Source of the DNA: Isoetes taiwanensis
Taxonomy: Eukaryota > Streptophyta > Lycopodiopsida > Isoetales > Isoetaceae
Direction: 5' to 3'
Assembly: GCA_021234155.1 (NCBI GenBank)
Contig: JAJEKV010000020.1
Span: 9,263,966 to 9,327,965, forward strand
Length of the DNA stretch: 64,000 nucleotides
Shown here: positions 25,768-37,800 of the stretch, piece by piece
Numbering within the stretch: the first letter of the stretch is position 1
How the letters are laid out: the number at the start of each line of letters is the position of its first letter
The notes under the pieces: generated by a model
The model's database searches: none
What the model was told of the DNA's origin: nothing
Seen by the model: the letters and a program-made list of their open reading frames with translations, nothing else
Translations under genes and position numbers: made by a program

Positions 25768-26038
25768 GGTTTGGGTGCATATTCACACGGGGTTACGTGA
25801 GGGCAAGCGAGAGCCCCTAAAACTTACAATACATGTACAAAATTAACACCATTAAGTACATTCCCTCAAATCTTATAGTATTTTGCAAACCTCAAGATAC
25901 AGTATACAAAAACTTGTACAGGCATACCCCACAAACGAGGATCGCTATGTATGGTTCAGATCTTGGAATAAAGGGCAAATATGCCCATCGACAAATCTGG
26001 TTGCGGGAGTAACCCCGGTGTGAATATGCACCCAAACC
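25768..26038. mobile_element. 271-bp TIR element, copy 1 (core of foldback)
   Basis: Terminal inverted repeats of about 25 bp start GGTTTGGGTGCATATTCAC. The internal sequence, including cttatagtattttgc and cataccccacaaacgagga, is shared with 60265-60539. No coding capacity; a MITE-like element of unassigned superfamily. Its flanks here are inverted copies of each other, so target duplications cannot be judged. Confidence 0.8.
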
Positions 26039-26189
26039 AAAGGGGTTTGGGGATTTTCATTTAAATGTGTTCGATGCAATGGTTTGTAGTAATAATGTCT
26101 TTGTTAGTTATATGTTGGTAGTTAAAAAAAATTGGCCCGGGGCCCTAACAAAAAACAAGATAAACGCATTGAAAAAAAACTATGGTGAT

Positions 26190-26350
26190 GCACCACATAC
26201 TCAAGTTATAAAAAGTATTTTAGAATTTGTCAAATCACACCACGTTTTGCATACTTGTCCACAAGAGCATTTGCTACTGTTGCATCAAACTGGAAACCCT
26301 TTTTGATAATTTGCAAACACTTGTGCATATCATCCAATTATATGAGACAA
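26190..26350 (-). pseudogene. PPR gene fragment in right foldback arm
   Basis: The minus strand reads KKGFQFDATVANALVDKYAK then RG, the inverted counterpart of 25466-25612. This arm keeps the codons for G-F-Q where the left arm has G-F-R, a CAG/CGG difference. A frameshift or stop follows within ten codons. Confidence 0.6.
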
Positions 26351-26399
26351 GCCTAGAATGATAAAACTGCCTTGTTTTAATATAAATACAATGATGTGC

Positions 26400-27125
26400 C
26401 ATTGCTGTACCGCTGATCAATACACTTGTTCCATCTATAATTACTTTCAAAGATAATACCCAAGTATTTAAAAGATGTTACAGAATCCAAGGCGTGTCCT
26501 TTGTACTGAAACACATGTTTTGCTAAAGTACCCACCACCATAACCTTAGTTTTGGATATGTTTACCTCTAATCGTTGCGTCAAAAAATCCGCCAATATTT
26601 CCAAGTGTCTGCGTCTAATCCTTGCTTAGGTCCTAGCTATGAGGACTACATGCGTGATATAGCAAAAGTGAAATCACATGTTCCTTCAAAGGCTCCTGGA
26701 CCCCCATGATACAAAACCCAATCCTCCAACTCATCAATGAAGATACCAAACAAGGTGGGAGAAAGTGGACATCCGCTTTTACTCCAATATTGCTATCTAC
26801 GTTCTTTGCAAATGTCCGACCATGGACTAGATAGCTCCACCGGAACTTTAGTGTATAGGTGGCCAAGCTTGGATCATAACTCAAAGGAACATTCAAAACT
26901 TCCATTCTAGCCCACAACTTATCCCATGACAGCAGTATCAAAGCTTTTAGTGTAATCTACAAATGCCCGAAATAATGGTTTTTCTTCCTTTAACATTTTC
27001 ACGATGGTACGTGGTGTTACTAGTTGATCTCGTGGTAGAGTGAGATGGCCTAAAACCAGCTTGGCCCTTGGCCCTTGCCCCATTCCCTCTGCCATACTTT
27101 CGGCTTTCTCAGGTGATGGTAGCAA
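26400..27125 (-). pseudogene. LINE reverse transcriptase remnant
   Basis: Three minus-strand frames carry RT blocks in the right order. 26919-27125 has PLFRAFVDYTKSFDTAVMG (motif A, F-V-D-F-x-K-A-F-D). 26633-26941 has a frameshifted G-V-x-x-G-x-x-x-S-P-x-L-F block near SNIGVKADVHFLPP. 26377-26604 has LEVNISKTKVMVVG and SFKYLGIIFES, the N-x-x-K-T-K ... Y-L-G motif after the catalytic site. It abuts the foldback element at about 26400. Confidence 0.75.
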
Positions 27126-27352
27126 AGAGCTTAGCCCACATATTACTCACCATAATAGTGCGATAATTATTCACATCGATACATCTCCTCCTTTGCTAAT
27201 CGGTACCACCCTATTGCACCTTTGCCACCACCAAGGAAACTTGCACCATTACTTTGTTGAACATGTTAGTGATATAGCCCACCACAGAAGTCTCCGCCCA
27301 TTTTACCAAATTTACTAAACCAAAACTATCCACGCCTACCATTATTAGTAAA

Positions 27353-27507
<155 letters not shown>

Positions 27508-27570
27508 CTCCCACATGCTCCAAAATGTTTTGCGAGAGAGCATGAGAGAGGGCGAGAGGGGGGAGAGAGA

Positions 27571-27599
27571 GGTGAGAGTGGGAAAAACCCACTCTCACC
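27571..27599. repeat. 12-bp stem hairpin
   Basis: ggtgagagtggg and its exact complement flank an AAAAA loop. A further 11-bp inverted repeat (ggcttaactgg/ccagttaagcc) follows at about 27624-27674. Confidence 0.85.
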
Positions 27600-28233
27600 T
27601 TTTCGTGTGTGAGAGAGGATTTATGGCTTAACTGGGCCATGGACGATTTCCCATTGACCGAGACCAGTTAAGCCTTTTTCCCTTCTATTTTTTTGCGGGC
27701 AGGGTCCCTGAGATTGGGCATGGCATTTCGAGCACATCAGGGCAGGGCAGGGCACTGGGCAACTACGGCGGCTACGGCTATGGATATGAAAAATTCGATT
27801 CGTGCAGATTTTCTTTTAGGGTATTGAGCAGTAAACACATGAACCCAGGTATTGTGCAATCTGGTACAGAGAATCCGGCAATTTGAAGGTGGAATCCGAC
27901 AACTTGAAGCCTTTCATAGGATTAAGGTTCTGATCCATTCCTCTTGCCCATGCCCCTGTTTTGATCAGATTATTATGTCAAAGACAATTTAATTTGCAAA
28001 TTTTGGAGCAAGTTGAATGAGTATATGAAGAACAAGGAGGAAAAAATGGACTCTGCTCAGAATCAACAGATTTTAGAAGCATTTCGGCTAGATTCATGCC
28101 TTTTATTACTTAGTCCAGCACTAAATCATCTTCAACAGCCTCTCTCGGCCATAGTCGTTTACCTTTTAGGGAGGTAAAATTCCTTGCTCAGAACTTATAA
28201 AAACCCCTGTTTAGAATAACAGATATGAAACAG

Positions 28234-28354
28234 AGCTCGGATATAAATTTGGAGCTCGGATACCAATAACAAAGCTAAGGCATGATACTGGGAAAGCTCG
28301 GATATGGATTTAGATCGGATACCAATAACAGAGCTAAGGCATGATTAACGGAGC
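28234..28354. repeat. Two imperfect 61-bp tandem repeats
   Basis: The unit starts agctcggatat and contains accaataaca-agctaaggcatgat in both copies. The remaining sequence from 27620 to 28560 shows no gene I can recognise; 27738-27765 holds short G-rich gggca repeats. Confidence 0.8.
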
Positions 28355-28572
28355 TCTGGTCACCGGATCAAAAGGCAACATGCTTGTCCTTATTTTTCCC
28401 CGCGCTTTTGCCCTCATGATGCGTCCGGTGAGAAATAAAATGTTAACTAAGGGGTTAAGCCCCGAGAGATTATTAGAGATTATTATCTCTCAAGCTACTC
28501 TCTCAAATACAAATTTTATCTCCTCACCGTGACAGCACGAGAGATAAAATATTTGCATGCATGGGAAACCCA

Positions 28573-28790
<218 letters not shown>

Positions 28791-29373
28791 GAGTAAAAGT
28801 TCATTTATTTACTTGTACCAACATATATAATGCAATGTGTTTTTTGAATATTTGAAATAAAAGTAGAATATTTTTGATGGTATTTTTACGTAGCTAACAA
28901 ATAGCTTAGGTAACAAAGTGACAAATAACATTAAATAAAATGGAAATTAAAAACTAAAAAGTTCATTTATTTCATGTACCAACGATCAATTCCTCAATAT
29001 TTTGATTACGTAAGAATAGCTCTGGTAGTGACAAAGGAGATTAAATAATGGAAACTAAAAAGATCATGACGTCAATTCCTCAATATTTCTGTGCCTGCCG
29101 GCTCTGTGCCATTCATCCGTGAAGCGAGGTCTGGCTCACCGCCACCAAGTTTACCTTCAATTTGGACCATAGAGACAGCAAATCCGGCTGTAAAATCGTC
29201 GCCCGAGTTCGACAAAGTATGGATAAGGGACGGACATGGTAGAGGCAAAAGCTCGGATGATAGCAGTTATGGCAGCAGACAGTGCAGAACTCAAAGGAAT
29301 AACTGGAATAAACTATTTCAGACCACAATCGGGCTTGCCACTATTTTTATTGCCTTATAATCGGTGTTGTATT

Positions 29374-29493
29374 AGATAATTTTGGGGTGCAGGGGCATTA
29401 TGCCCGTAAAAGTCGGCGGCGGCCCGGCGGCGGAGGGAGGGCGCGCGAGAATTTTTAAGGGGCATTAATGCCCCATGCACCCCAAAATTATCG
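29374..29493. mobile_element. 120-bp TIR element with GC-rich core
   Basis: gataattttggggtgca at the left is mirrored by tgcaccccaaaattatc at the right, and the inverted arms extend about 31 bp with few mismatches. The core is rich in cggcggcggcccggcggcgg. No target duplication was seen. Size and structure fit a MITE. Confidence 0.7.
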
Positions 29494-29494
29494 G

Positions 29495-30037
29495 ACGTAA
29501 TGCCAGGTTGCTTTAAATTTCCAAGCCAAACGTTTCTGCGGCCATGGATGAGGATGCACGATCGAGGGCTTTTTTTGGCAAACAAATCGACGGATTTTTG
29601 CCACAAAAATTCTCCGCTTAAGCAAAAGAAACAAATCCATAGCTTCTGAGAAAAATGTTTTTACGTTGCAAAACTGGAGAATCTTATTGATCCAAGCATT
29701 GGGTATCGATCCATGAACCCGACTTCCCATTCAGGTGAAGATAATCGAAATAAGCAACATTTTCTTTCCATTCAATCCATCTGGAGAGAGGCCCTTTCGA
29801 AATATAAATTGGGTTGCCAAGCGAAGACCGCTTAAATCCCCTTTGTGGCAATGAAATCATCTTCTTCAACTCAGGTGGGGCTTCTTCAACTCCTAAGGCC
29901 CCACGGCAAGCCCTTACCTTACCAAAGAAGAACTTACGTTAATGAGAGCGGCGGCCGCTCCGCATAATGCGGAGCACCATTCTGCCTTATAATTACAGCG
30001 TAATAATGTCGTAATTTAAAGCAACCGGGCATTACGT
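29495..30037. mobile_element. 543-bp element with 24-bp terminal inverted repeats
   Basis: Left end acgtaatgccaggttgcttt (29495 on) is the inverse of the right end ending ccgggcattacgt (30037), with one mismatch over 24 bp. It begins two bases after the preceding 120-bp TIR element. An internal hairpin, gctccgcataatgcggagc, lies near 29957. No open frame of note. Confidence 0.7.
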
Positions 30038-33000
30038 AGCGGCGAAATCCACCAGATCTGCTATCGCCATCGCCCTATTTAATAGAATCTCTGGCCGTTA
30101 TGATGTCGGGGCTTAATTATTTCCAGCCTACGCAGCTTGTCGAAGAACAGAGGGGCCCTGGCAGATTTTTGAAGAATTTGGTGAGGGAATGAAATTTTAA
30201 TCCTACAAGTGAACGAGAAGATTGCATTCATGGAAATGGTTCAACAAAGGCATTCACAAATTTTAAATTTCATGGAGAGGATAGGAGCTCCAAATCGTGG
30301 GCGTGGCACAACTTCCAGGCATAAGGACCCCACCCACACCATCAACGAAAATTATGGTATCTACAGCTCCTACGGCGTGGAAAAGTAAAATTGTTTCCAC
30401 AGCTCTGTGGCATGGGACAATTGCCTTCCTCAACAAATTCACATCCTCGTGAACATATTTTTATAGTGACTTTACATAAAGCAATTTTGGCACTTGGCCT
30501 TTCGGAGGGGCAATATTTTTGGTGTTTTCCACCCCTTCTACTATTGAAGCAGTTTTTTCTGATACCAACAATCAAGTCCTCTATATGATGTGCTTTTCCA
30601 ACCAATGGCATGAAGAGGAGTTCTTGCCTTCCGCCCCTTTCGTCCATAGACCTTACATGGCCAAACGGCATGTTAAGGCCATTCTTGAGCAATTGGATGC
30701 ACAAATCGATCACGGCCACTTGGCGTGATTTTTCAATGGTGACTTTTTGCCCCCTTGTCCAATTTTTGAGGCATCATGCCTTTGGGGCATAACTTTTATC
30801 AATGTATGATCCATCAACATCACAGTCCAACGGCGTGAGTTCATTAAACTTTTCATGGCCCATCATGGTGTGACTTCGAGCACAACTTACGATCCACGTT
30901 TGACATAAGAAGCATTTTGCACATATTTTTGGCACATTTTGGGGGATGCCTCAATTTTTGCCATATTCCTAGCGATGTTCTTTGCACCCTTGTACCAACA
31001 AACCTCACACAGTCCTATAGCGTGCGTATGCTCTTTTCAACAATCTTTAGTCAACAATCAAGGTTATTTCATCGACCCCAAAAGCAGGGCGTTTGAGAGA
31101 CAACCCTTTTCCATCAATCTCCTCCATCCATAATATATGGTGGTTGAGCCCTTTTTAAGCTCAACAAACTTTGCATTCAACACTTCTTGGTTCAAGTTTT
31201 GAAGCACAAACATCAATCTCACATGGCTCCACAATGTGTGACGCCACTTTCAGCAATTTTTTTGCACAATCAACCTTGATCCTCTTGGCACGATCAAGCT
31301 CAACTTTTTTGGTATCAACTTTTTCAAGTTCAACACTTTGGTCAACCTCTTCCATCCATAATACATGGCGGTTGAGCCTCTTTCAAGTCCAACACCCTTC
31401 AACTCTCATTTCAACTCTTTTAAGTTCAACTCTCTAATCAAATTCTTTCAAGTTCAACAAATGGCATGAAGATGATATCTGCCTTTTGCCCTTTCAATAA
31501 CTTTTGTTTCAACATTTTTGTTTAACTCCTTGCAAGACACTTTGATTGGCACATGTATTTGGGAGCTAGTGGCAAGCTCTATGAGAAGTGGTGACAACCT
31601 TCTCAACATTGGATTAGACTTCCATGGAGACGGAAGAATATCATCTGATGCCTAACGAACATCACGCTAAAGAGGATAAAGTTGAGATAACATGCAATTG
31701 CAAGTTTACTGCTAGTTTGTTTAAGTATTGACTTTAGTATGTTGTACCTTTTTTCTTTTTATTATTAAAATACCATTTTGGTTGACATGAGATATGTACT
31801 AGTGATTGCAAAATTGTGATCTTTGAACATGTTTGATTAGTTTGTTAAATGTATCAACTATGATATTTATCATGTTTTAAATGGTGTTTTTAGGCTTTCC
31901 ATTCTTGCTTGTATGGATAGGATTTATATAATGAATATGGTGAGGAAAAGGAAACCATATTGTATATAGGCAAATGATAAAGGTTCTGCAGGGATCCCAA
32001 TTCTGTGGTTGCGTAGAATAGATATCCCTTATTATTATTATTATTATTGTTTATGCTCGTAACGAGTAAATCTCCACTGTTTCTTCTTCATACATATGCT
32101 TCATTTGTAGTTAGTGAAATTAATTATATGTGTCTGTTCTCAATTTGCTTTACGTTAGTGGATCTGTTTGGCTTGGGTTAAAGAATATCTCTCTTGTATG
32201 CAGACCAAGAATTTGCATGCCACATTTCATACAGTTAATCTCTTAAAAGACCTAGAGGGAAAATGAAAGTTGGAAGGGTGAAGTAACATGGTATGTTCTG
32301 CATTACATTAGACTAATAATTGCACAATGTTGGATAAGGAAACCTCCTATATGTTTTATTTAGTTATGTTATATGCCATCTTGCAAAATAAATTTCAAAA
32401 GCTTGTGCATGTGGCATGGCTAAATATGCTATTTGTATTTTGATTGTATTGTTGGGCAAGTTTCTGAGCTCATATTTTGTTGTCCTCCAGTAGGTTTCTT
32501 GTTTCCTTGTCTATTTAAGCTATTCGCATGCATGCGCATGTATTTCAAGCATAATGTATAGCTGATCATGTCATGCAGTTGGTGCAGTATTTGAATTGCC
32601 TCTGTTCTACATAAAGTTACCTTGTGTATCCTTTACGCAAGCTATAGGTAAAGGAGCTTGTGGCAAGCTCAAGAGAAGTGATGACAACCTTCTCAATCTC
32701 TCATCATTTTTACTTCATCGACATTGACATTCTTTGATCAAGAAGATTTCTCGACGACAGTATCGTTACCTCCCCTCAATTTGGACACTTTGTTGTAAAT
32801 GTCAAACCTCATGTTATAAAGGTTTGTACATAGTTTGGTTTGGTGGGGAGAGGGTTAGCCCTGTGGGCTAAGCATAGGTATGAGTGGCATATGCCACATG
32901 TATGTATCATATTGGACCCCACGATCTATGGCCCAGATTTAACCTAGATCTGTGGTAGGTGAGATGTCAGTTAGGATTAGGGATTTTCTCTACTATTTAC

Positions 33001-33720
33001 AGAGAGCATTTCCTCTTATTGTTTAGGCTTTTTCTCACGTGTTGGAGCACCTCCTTTTGGAGCATCAATATGATTCTGTTTTGTTCATTCTTTGCATTTG
33101 TTCTTGTTCTTGGAGTCTCTTCTCACCTTATTTTGGTTGATTCATGAGTATTTGTGGCAGCCTTGTAGCATTCGGCAGTCATGGACTGCTGCTGCAAGGT
33201 GTATGCCAAGAACCCCAAAAATCAACAATATAGCAGTTAAAATGCAACACGAGATAAACAGAAAACTAGAACATCTTGAGGAGCTGAATTTTATGAGCTA
33301 TACCTATAAAAACATTTGAACAAGCACACCAACCTTATTGGGATTCATCTATCGTAAAAACAGTCAAATGATCAAACACACCAATAGGGTTCATCTATTG
33401 ATGCTCGTAAGGTTTGCTTCAAACTGAAAAGAATGTTATCTCTCCTATCTCTATGCTCTCTTTTTTATTTTTTTGCTCGATTGCAATGTACAATCTACTT
33501 TTGAAATAGAGGAAGGAAGGCTCTTTGCTGGGGTGACCACAAATGGCCTGCCTAGCCCTATCTCTTTACAACTCCAGTCAAATCGAAGAAACCCATGATA
33601 ATTTTTTGCTAAACGAAGGAAGGGCATGAGTATTTGTTCTTCTACTTCTAGACAATGGCGGTGAGCTTACAAAGGATCAAATGTCGTTTCACTCATCTTT
33701 AAGAAGTTTTGCAGCAATTT
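30038..33720. other. No recognisable gene; scattered short repeats
   Basis: I cannot assign any open frame here. Visible structure includes a 50-bp direct repeat (about 31122-31175 and 31348-31400, ccatccataatayatggyggttgag). Degenerate ttcaagttcaac motifs fill 31290-31460. A second direct repeat (gagct-gtggcaagctc... gacaaccttctcaa) lies at about 31560-31612 and 32652-32700. A short (ATT)n sits at 32029-32048. The 1.1-kb spaced pair could be remnants of an old LTR pair, but I cannot show it. Confidence 0.5.
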
Positions 33721-33838
33721 TTCGCAAGAATCAATGCAGATATTGATTCTTTAGAAACTCAATTATGTACTAGAAATTTTTCGCAAGAATCAATGCAGAT
33801 ATTGATTCTTTAGAAACTCAATTATGTACTAGAAATTT
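33721..33838. repeat. Perfect 59-bp tandem duplication
   Basis: Two identical 59-bp units starting ttcgcaagaatcaatgcag lie head to tail, directly beside the left end of the small LTR element at 33844. Identity suggests a recent slippage or gap-repair duplication. Confidence 0.95.
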
Positions 33839-33843
33839 GTGCT

Positions 33844-34296
33844 TGAAACATTCCTAGGGCATTTAACACTTGAAAATTAAATAGAGAGAAATAATTGAAA
33901 CTCAATAGTAATATTATATTGGAACTTCAATACAATGGTCATTAACTCTTAATCCGAGTTTTCGGCTATACTCTTAAGAAAATCTATCCCTCAACATCCC
34001 CAGTATTATCTTTTGCTTTCCTCTCCCAAAACTCACTTAGTGTCCAACTCTATCTGCAAGAAGAAATAGGAGAAAGATAGTGGTTAGTCCAGGGGAGGAT
34101 TAAGTGGGTAAAGCTTTATCTTAGCCTGAAGCAACATAAGTCACACAAAATGAAGAACATCTTCTTACAACTTATTGAATTTCAAGGATGATCAATCCCT
34201 CATCCGGATTCATGCATATATCATTCATGACACAATTATATGTCTACATCCCAATCCCTAATATGCACTCTATCGCCCAGCCCTTCAGCAACGACA
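33844..34296 (-). repeat. LTR (3') of the non-autonomous element
   Basis: Shares blocks such as aaatagagagaaataattgaaactcaat, gaagaacatcttcttacaac and gatgatcaatccctca with 35767-36235, in the same orientation and order. Confidence 0.85.
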
Positions 34297-35766
34297 AAGG
34301 GGCGAGTTCTTTCATACGCATTCATCCTTTTAAGGTATCGTTATGTTTGCGAACACAATCATAAAGAATCAATAACATGGTAAATATGCACAGCGAAAAT
34401 AACAATGTGAACATGCAAATCTTTCCACAAATGATCTAATGAAGTAAAAGATGACTCAAAACCGACAAAAACTCCTAAAATTCGGCTCCAGCTACCCACC
34501 AAAGGATCTTCCATGCTTCTACACAAATCTAGGCGCCAGGCAACCACTTTAAGCAAGCTTGAGAATGAATAATTTGTGCAAGGAATAATACTCTCAGTCT
34601 TCAAAATATTCTGAGGTCTCTAATTGTAGTCCTTCATGTGCAGTCTTATTTGACCCTTGTCATCCTTTTCTGTGATATTTTCTCCCTTACCATAAGGAGT
34701 TATAAGTGATGCCATTTAATTCTAAAACTAGATGCCGAGAGCTTTTCAGAAAGATAAAGATCGCTCTATTCTACTGATCGCCACATTATAACGTTTCGAA
34801 GATGGCCCTTTTTAATACTATCTGCCCTTTCTAAACTTACAATTCTTCTTGATATTAATCTATTTCAAACGTATAGTCCAGAATGACCAGAATATCTTCT
34901 CTATTTTAAGATCAATAAAGTGTGCTATTCTCTACTCCCGAATATCTCCCTTATGTTTGGAGAAAAGCCTTAACTTCTTTGCTCGACCACTCACTACCTA
35001 GGAAATTGACATCTACAACTATAATTTCCAATTTATTATTCCATCATAAGGTTTAAGTTACTATTCTATCCTGAGGTCAATACTTATGTTAATTTCTTGC
35101 TCAATAACCCTCTAGGGGTGTCACATTCTCCCATACCAAAATTTTACCCATGTCTTGGTGGGGAGGACTCACAACCAAGTCCATGTCACATTTTTCAAAT
35201 TCGTTTTAAAACTCTATGTCAAAGTAACTTGGGTTAATTATGTCAAGGGAAACTCTTCCATAAAATTGTAGGAGCAATTTTGTACATCCCACACAATGTC
35301 TATTTTCTAACTTTCCTCTTGAAAGTCATTCATTCTGCAATTGTTTGGGACATAAACTTGATTTTGGAGCATACTCAATTGTTGCTAGACTTCTTGTAAT
35401 ATTTGGCCCAACATTTGAATGGCAACATTATCGTCACCGTCCCCATGACAACTTGTAAATTCTCCCTTAGCAAGGCCATTAAACTTTTGTAAGTGAACTA
35501 AGGGTCCAAGCTACAATACATTATCTAAGATTATCTTTTGCTCTGTTTGCCCTTCTGGATTGACTAACCTTATCACTACGATGTTTAAGATTAATTGGTC
35601 GGAAACTCCAAGTGCAGATACTAGGTTGGAACGTAAAAATTAAATCGTAAACTCTCCCTTAGACGACGGGCTAGATAACACCATCAAGAAGTTCCTTTCT
35701 TCTTGGTTTCCAATGCCCAATAACCAACAATGGTTAATGGTCAGGAATTCTAGTTTTGATACCAAA

Positions 35767-36235
35767 TGAAGCGCTCGTAGGGTGTTTAACACTTTAAAAT
35801 CAAATAGAGAGAAATAATTGAAACTCAATAATAAACATCTGTTATATTGGAACTTCAATACAGTGGTTCCAACCTCTTAATCCAAGTTTCCCGCTAATGT
35901 CATGCTCTTAAGAAATCTCTCGGCATCCCCACTATCATCTCTTGCTTTCCGCTCCCAAAGCTCACTTAGCTTCCAGCTCTATCTATAAAGCTGGGGGTTA
36001 GTCCAGGCGAGGACTAAGTGGGTAAACCTTTATCTCAGCCTGGAGCAAAAGTTAGTCATATAAACGTTAATCACACAAACATTAGTTACATGAAGAACAT
36101 CTTCTTACAACTTATTGTGATTCAGGGATGATCAATCCCTCACACAATTCACATGTATATTGTTCGCGATACAATTATACGTCCACATACCAATCCTTGG
36201 TGTGCATGTAGCTGCCCAGCCCTTCGACATCGGCA
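35767..36235 (-). repeat. LTR (5') of the non-autonomous element
   Basis: Direct-repeat partner of 33844-34296. Its inner edge is followed on the minus strand by the primer-binding-site-like TGGTATCAAAAC. Confidence 0.85.
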
Positions 36236-37502
36236 AAGTTTCAAAAGAAATGAGATAGTTGCTGTTTTGCATTTGCATGTGGTGTCTAGGTAAGATTGTC
36301 AAATGATAAAGGAGGTGGTGAAATAGTTAATCAAGAATAGAACATAAATGACAAAAAATTAGCATAAGTTTGTTTGACATATATATCTTAAGTATCTAGT
36401 TGGGATTGAATTGAAAGTGGACATATTTAAGTGATATTAGCAATTACATATCAGAGCCATATTATATGCGATACACATATGCAAGAAAATGGATGTCAAG
36501 AAAGAGAGATCTGAATGTCAAACTATAGAGATCTCCATTGTTAATGCTCTATAGATATTACTTCTGATATAAAGCTAGATTTCAAATTGTTGTGTGGCTT
36601 CCGACCCTTAACGACTTCTACTACGATGGACTTCCCATCCCAAAAATGGCACCATATTTTACAACTTTTAGTATCTTGCAAAATCGGAAACAAATGCAAA
36701 TCGCATACTTCTCTGCACAGACAAGGTCAAGCCAGATTGAAAAAGAATAGGAGCCCATAGCCGTGCTATCTAGCATTACAGTGTACTGCCAGAACCACGT
36801 AAACATATTCGAGATTATTTTAGAAAATGGTGATTAGAAGTAATGCTACCAGTCAAAGGTTATTTAAGTTGCAAAGTAGGCACATGGAAGCATTTCAAAG
36901 TAGACACTATCTCAACGTTTTGGTGTGACTGCCATAGATCTTGATTGAACCCTATTCAAGAATATATTAGAAACTGGTGATTAGAAGTAATGTTTAGTAA
37001 GCTCGTGGAAGCATTTCAAAGTAGACACTATCTCACCATTTTAGATTTGAACTAGAAGCCATCCCATGGAGATATCCATGGTCGAAGTAGGTGAAGACAA
37101 ACTTCAACAAAATTTCTCTGGCCGCAGTTAACTACAGAAATGAAAGCAAATTTCTTTTAACATTTGTAGAGGTAATTTCTTGTTCAACATCGTCTGCTTC
37201 GCTACCAAGTGGGAAATGGAGTTTCAGCGGGAGAGAGAGGTGATATCAAGACAATAACTAATTTCCAGAGAACATGTGGATAGGATCAAAATCCAAGAAA
37301 CCTTGTACCCCAACCAGAAAACCTGTACCCCCAGGTTAAGCAAGCGTGCTAAACATTCCCTTCTTTTATTATTGTAAAAGATTCAATACATGTTGTGGCA
37401 AGGTAAAAATGATTGCAAAGTTCTAAGCCACAAATTTGTAATTGCTTTTGTGCTGCTATGTAATGTCATAAAACAAGTGGAAACTCCTCACTATGTAAGT
37501 CG
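36236..37502. other. Gene-free spacer downstream of the PPR gene
   Basis: No coding signal. It contains a diverged direct repeat of about 90 bp (ggtgattagaagtaatg ... gcatttcaaagtagacactatctcac) at about 36828-36925 and 36972-37045. The part next to 37503 would be the PPR gene's 3' UTR. Confidence 0.6.
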
Positions 37503-37800
37503 TCAAAAATAATCACCACAAGAACAAGCACCATTTTGAAAATGGTGAATGCGATAAGCATCTTTTATTATAATCTCTCTTCTTTCAATTTTGGATATAA
37601 ATTTTGTAGCATTATGGCAATCATTACACACTCGAAGGTTCTTTGTGGTCCTGATGGTTGTTCCATGTGGTGTACTAGCAAGTCCAAAAGCTATGGCAAG
37701 CTTCTCAGCATGGCCACAAAGGGCATGCTTTTTTTCCTCTTCCGACATTTTACCCAAAACTAAACTGCATTCTGGCACATATCCTTCTTCAATCATCCTT
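37503..37800 (-). other. DYW domain of the PPR gene, ending in DYF
   Basis: The last ~95 residues run from EEEKKHALCGHAEKLAI to GACSCGDYF. Conserved zinc ligands are present: H-A-E with C-N-D-C, and the second cluster H-H-F ... C-S-C. The C-terminal tripeptide is D-Y-F, followed by TGA, so the usual final Trp is replaced by Phe. Confidence 0.85.

Larger units (their letters stand above)
25398..26399. mobile_element. 1-kb foldback element with about 365-bp inverted arms
   Basis: 25398-25767 is the inverted repeat of 26039-26399. The arms share gcacatcattgtattta at the outer ends and aaatccc...aaaccccttt next to the core. The centre is a 271-bp TIR element (25768-26038). The outer part of each arm encodes a PPR-like fragment; the inner part, from about 25649, is the extended terminus also seen at 60100-60264. 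Arm differences again include CAG versus CGG (26367 versus 25430). A transcript through the locus would fold into a long hairpin. Confidence 0.85.
33844..36235 (-). mobile_element. Non-autonomous LTR retrotransposon (about 2.4 kb)
   Basis: Two direct repeats (33844-34296 and 35767-36235, about 453 and 469 bp) flank a 1.47-kb interior with no recognisable protein domain. On the minus strand the LTRs begin TGYCGWTG and end TTCA. Right after the 5' LTR comes TTTGGTATCAAAAC (35753-35766), close to the TGGTATCAGAGC primer-binding site that pairs with plant initiator-Met tRNA. Small size and lack of gag/pol suggest a TRIM/LARD-like element mobilised in trans. Target duplications are not evident (gtgct left, aagtt right). 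Confidence 0.8.
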
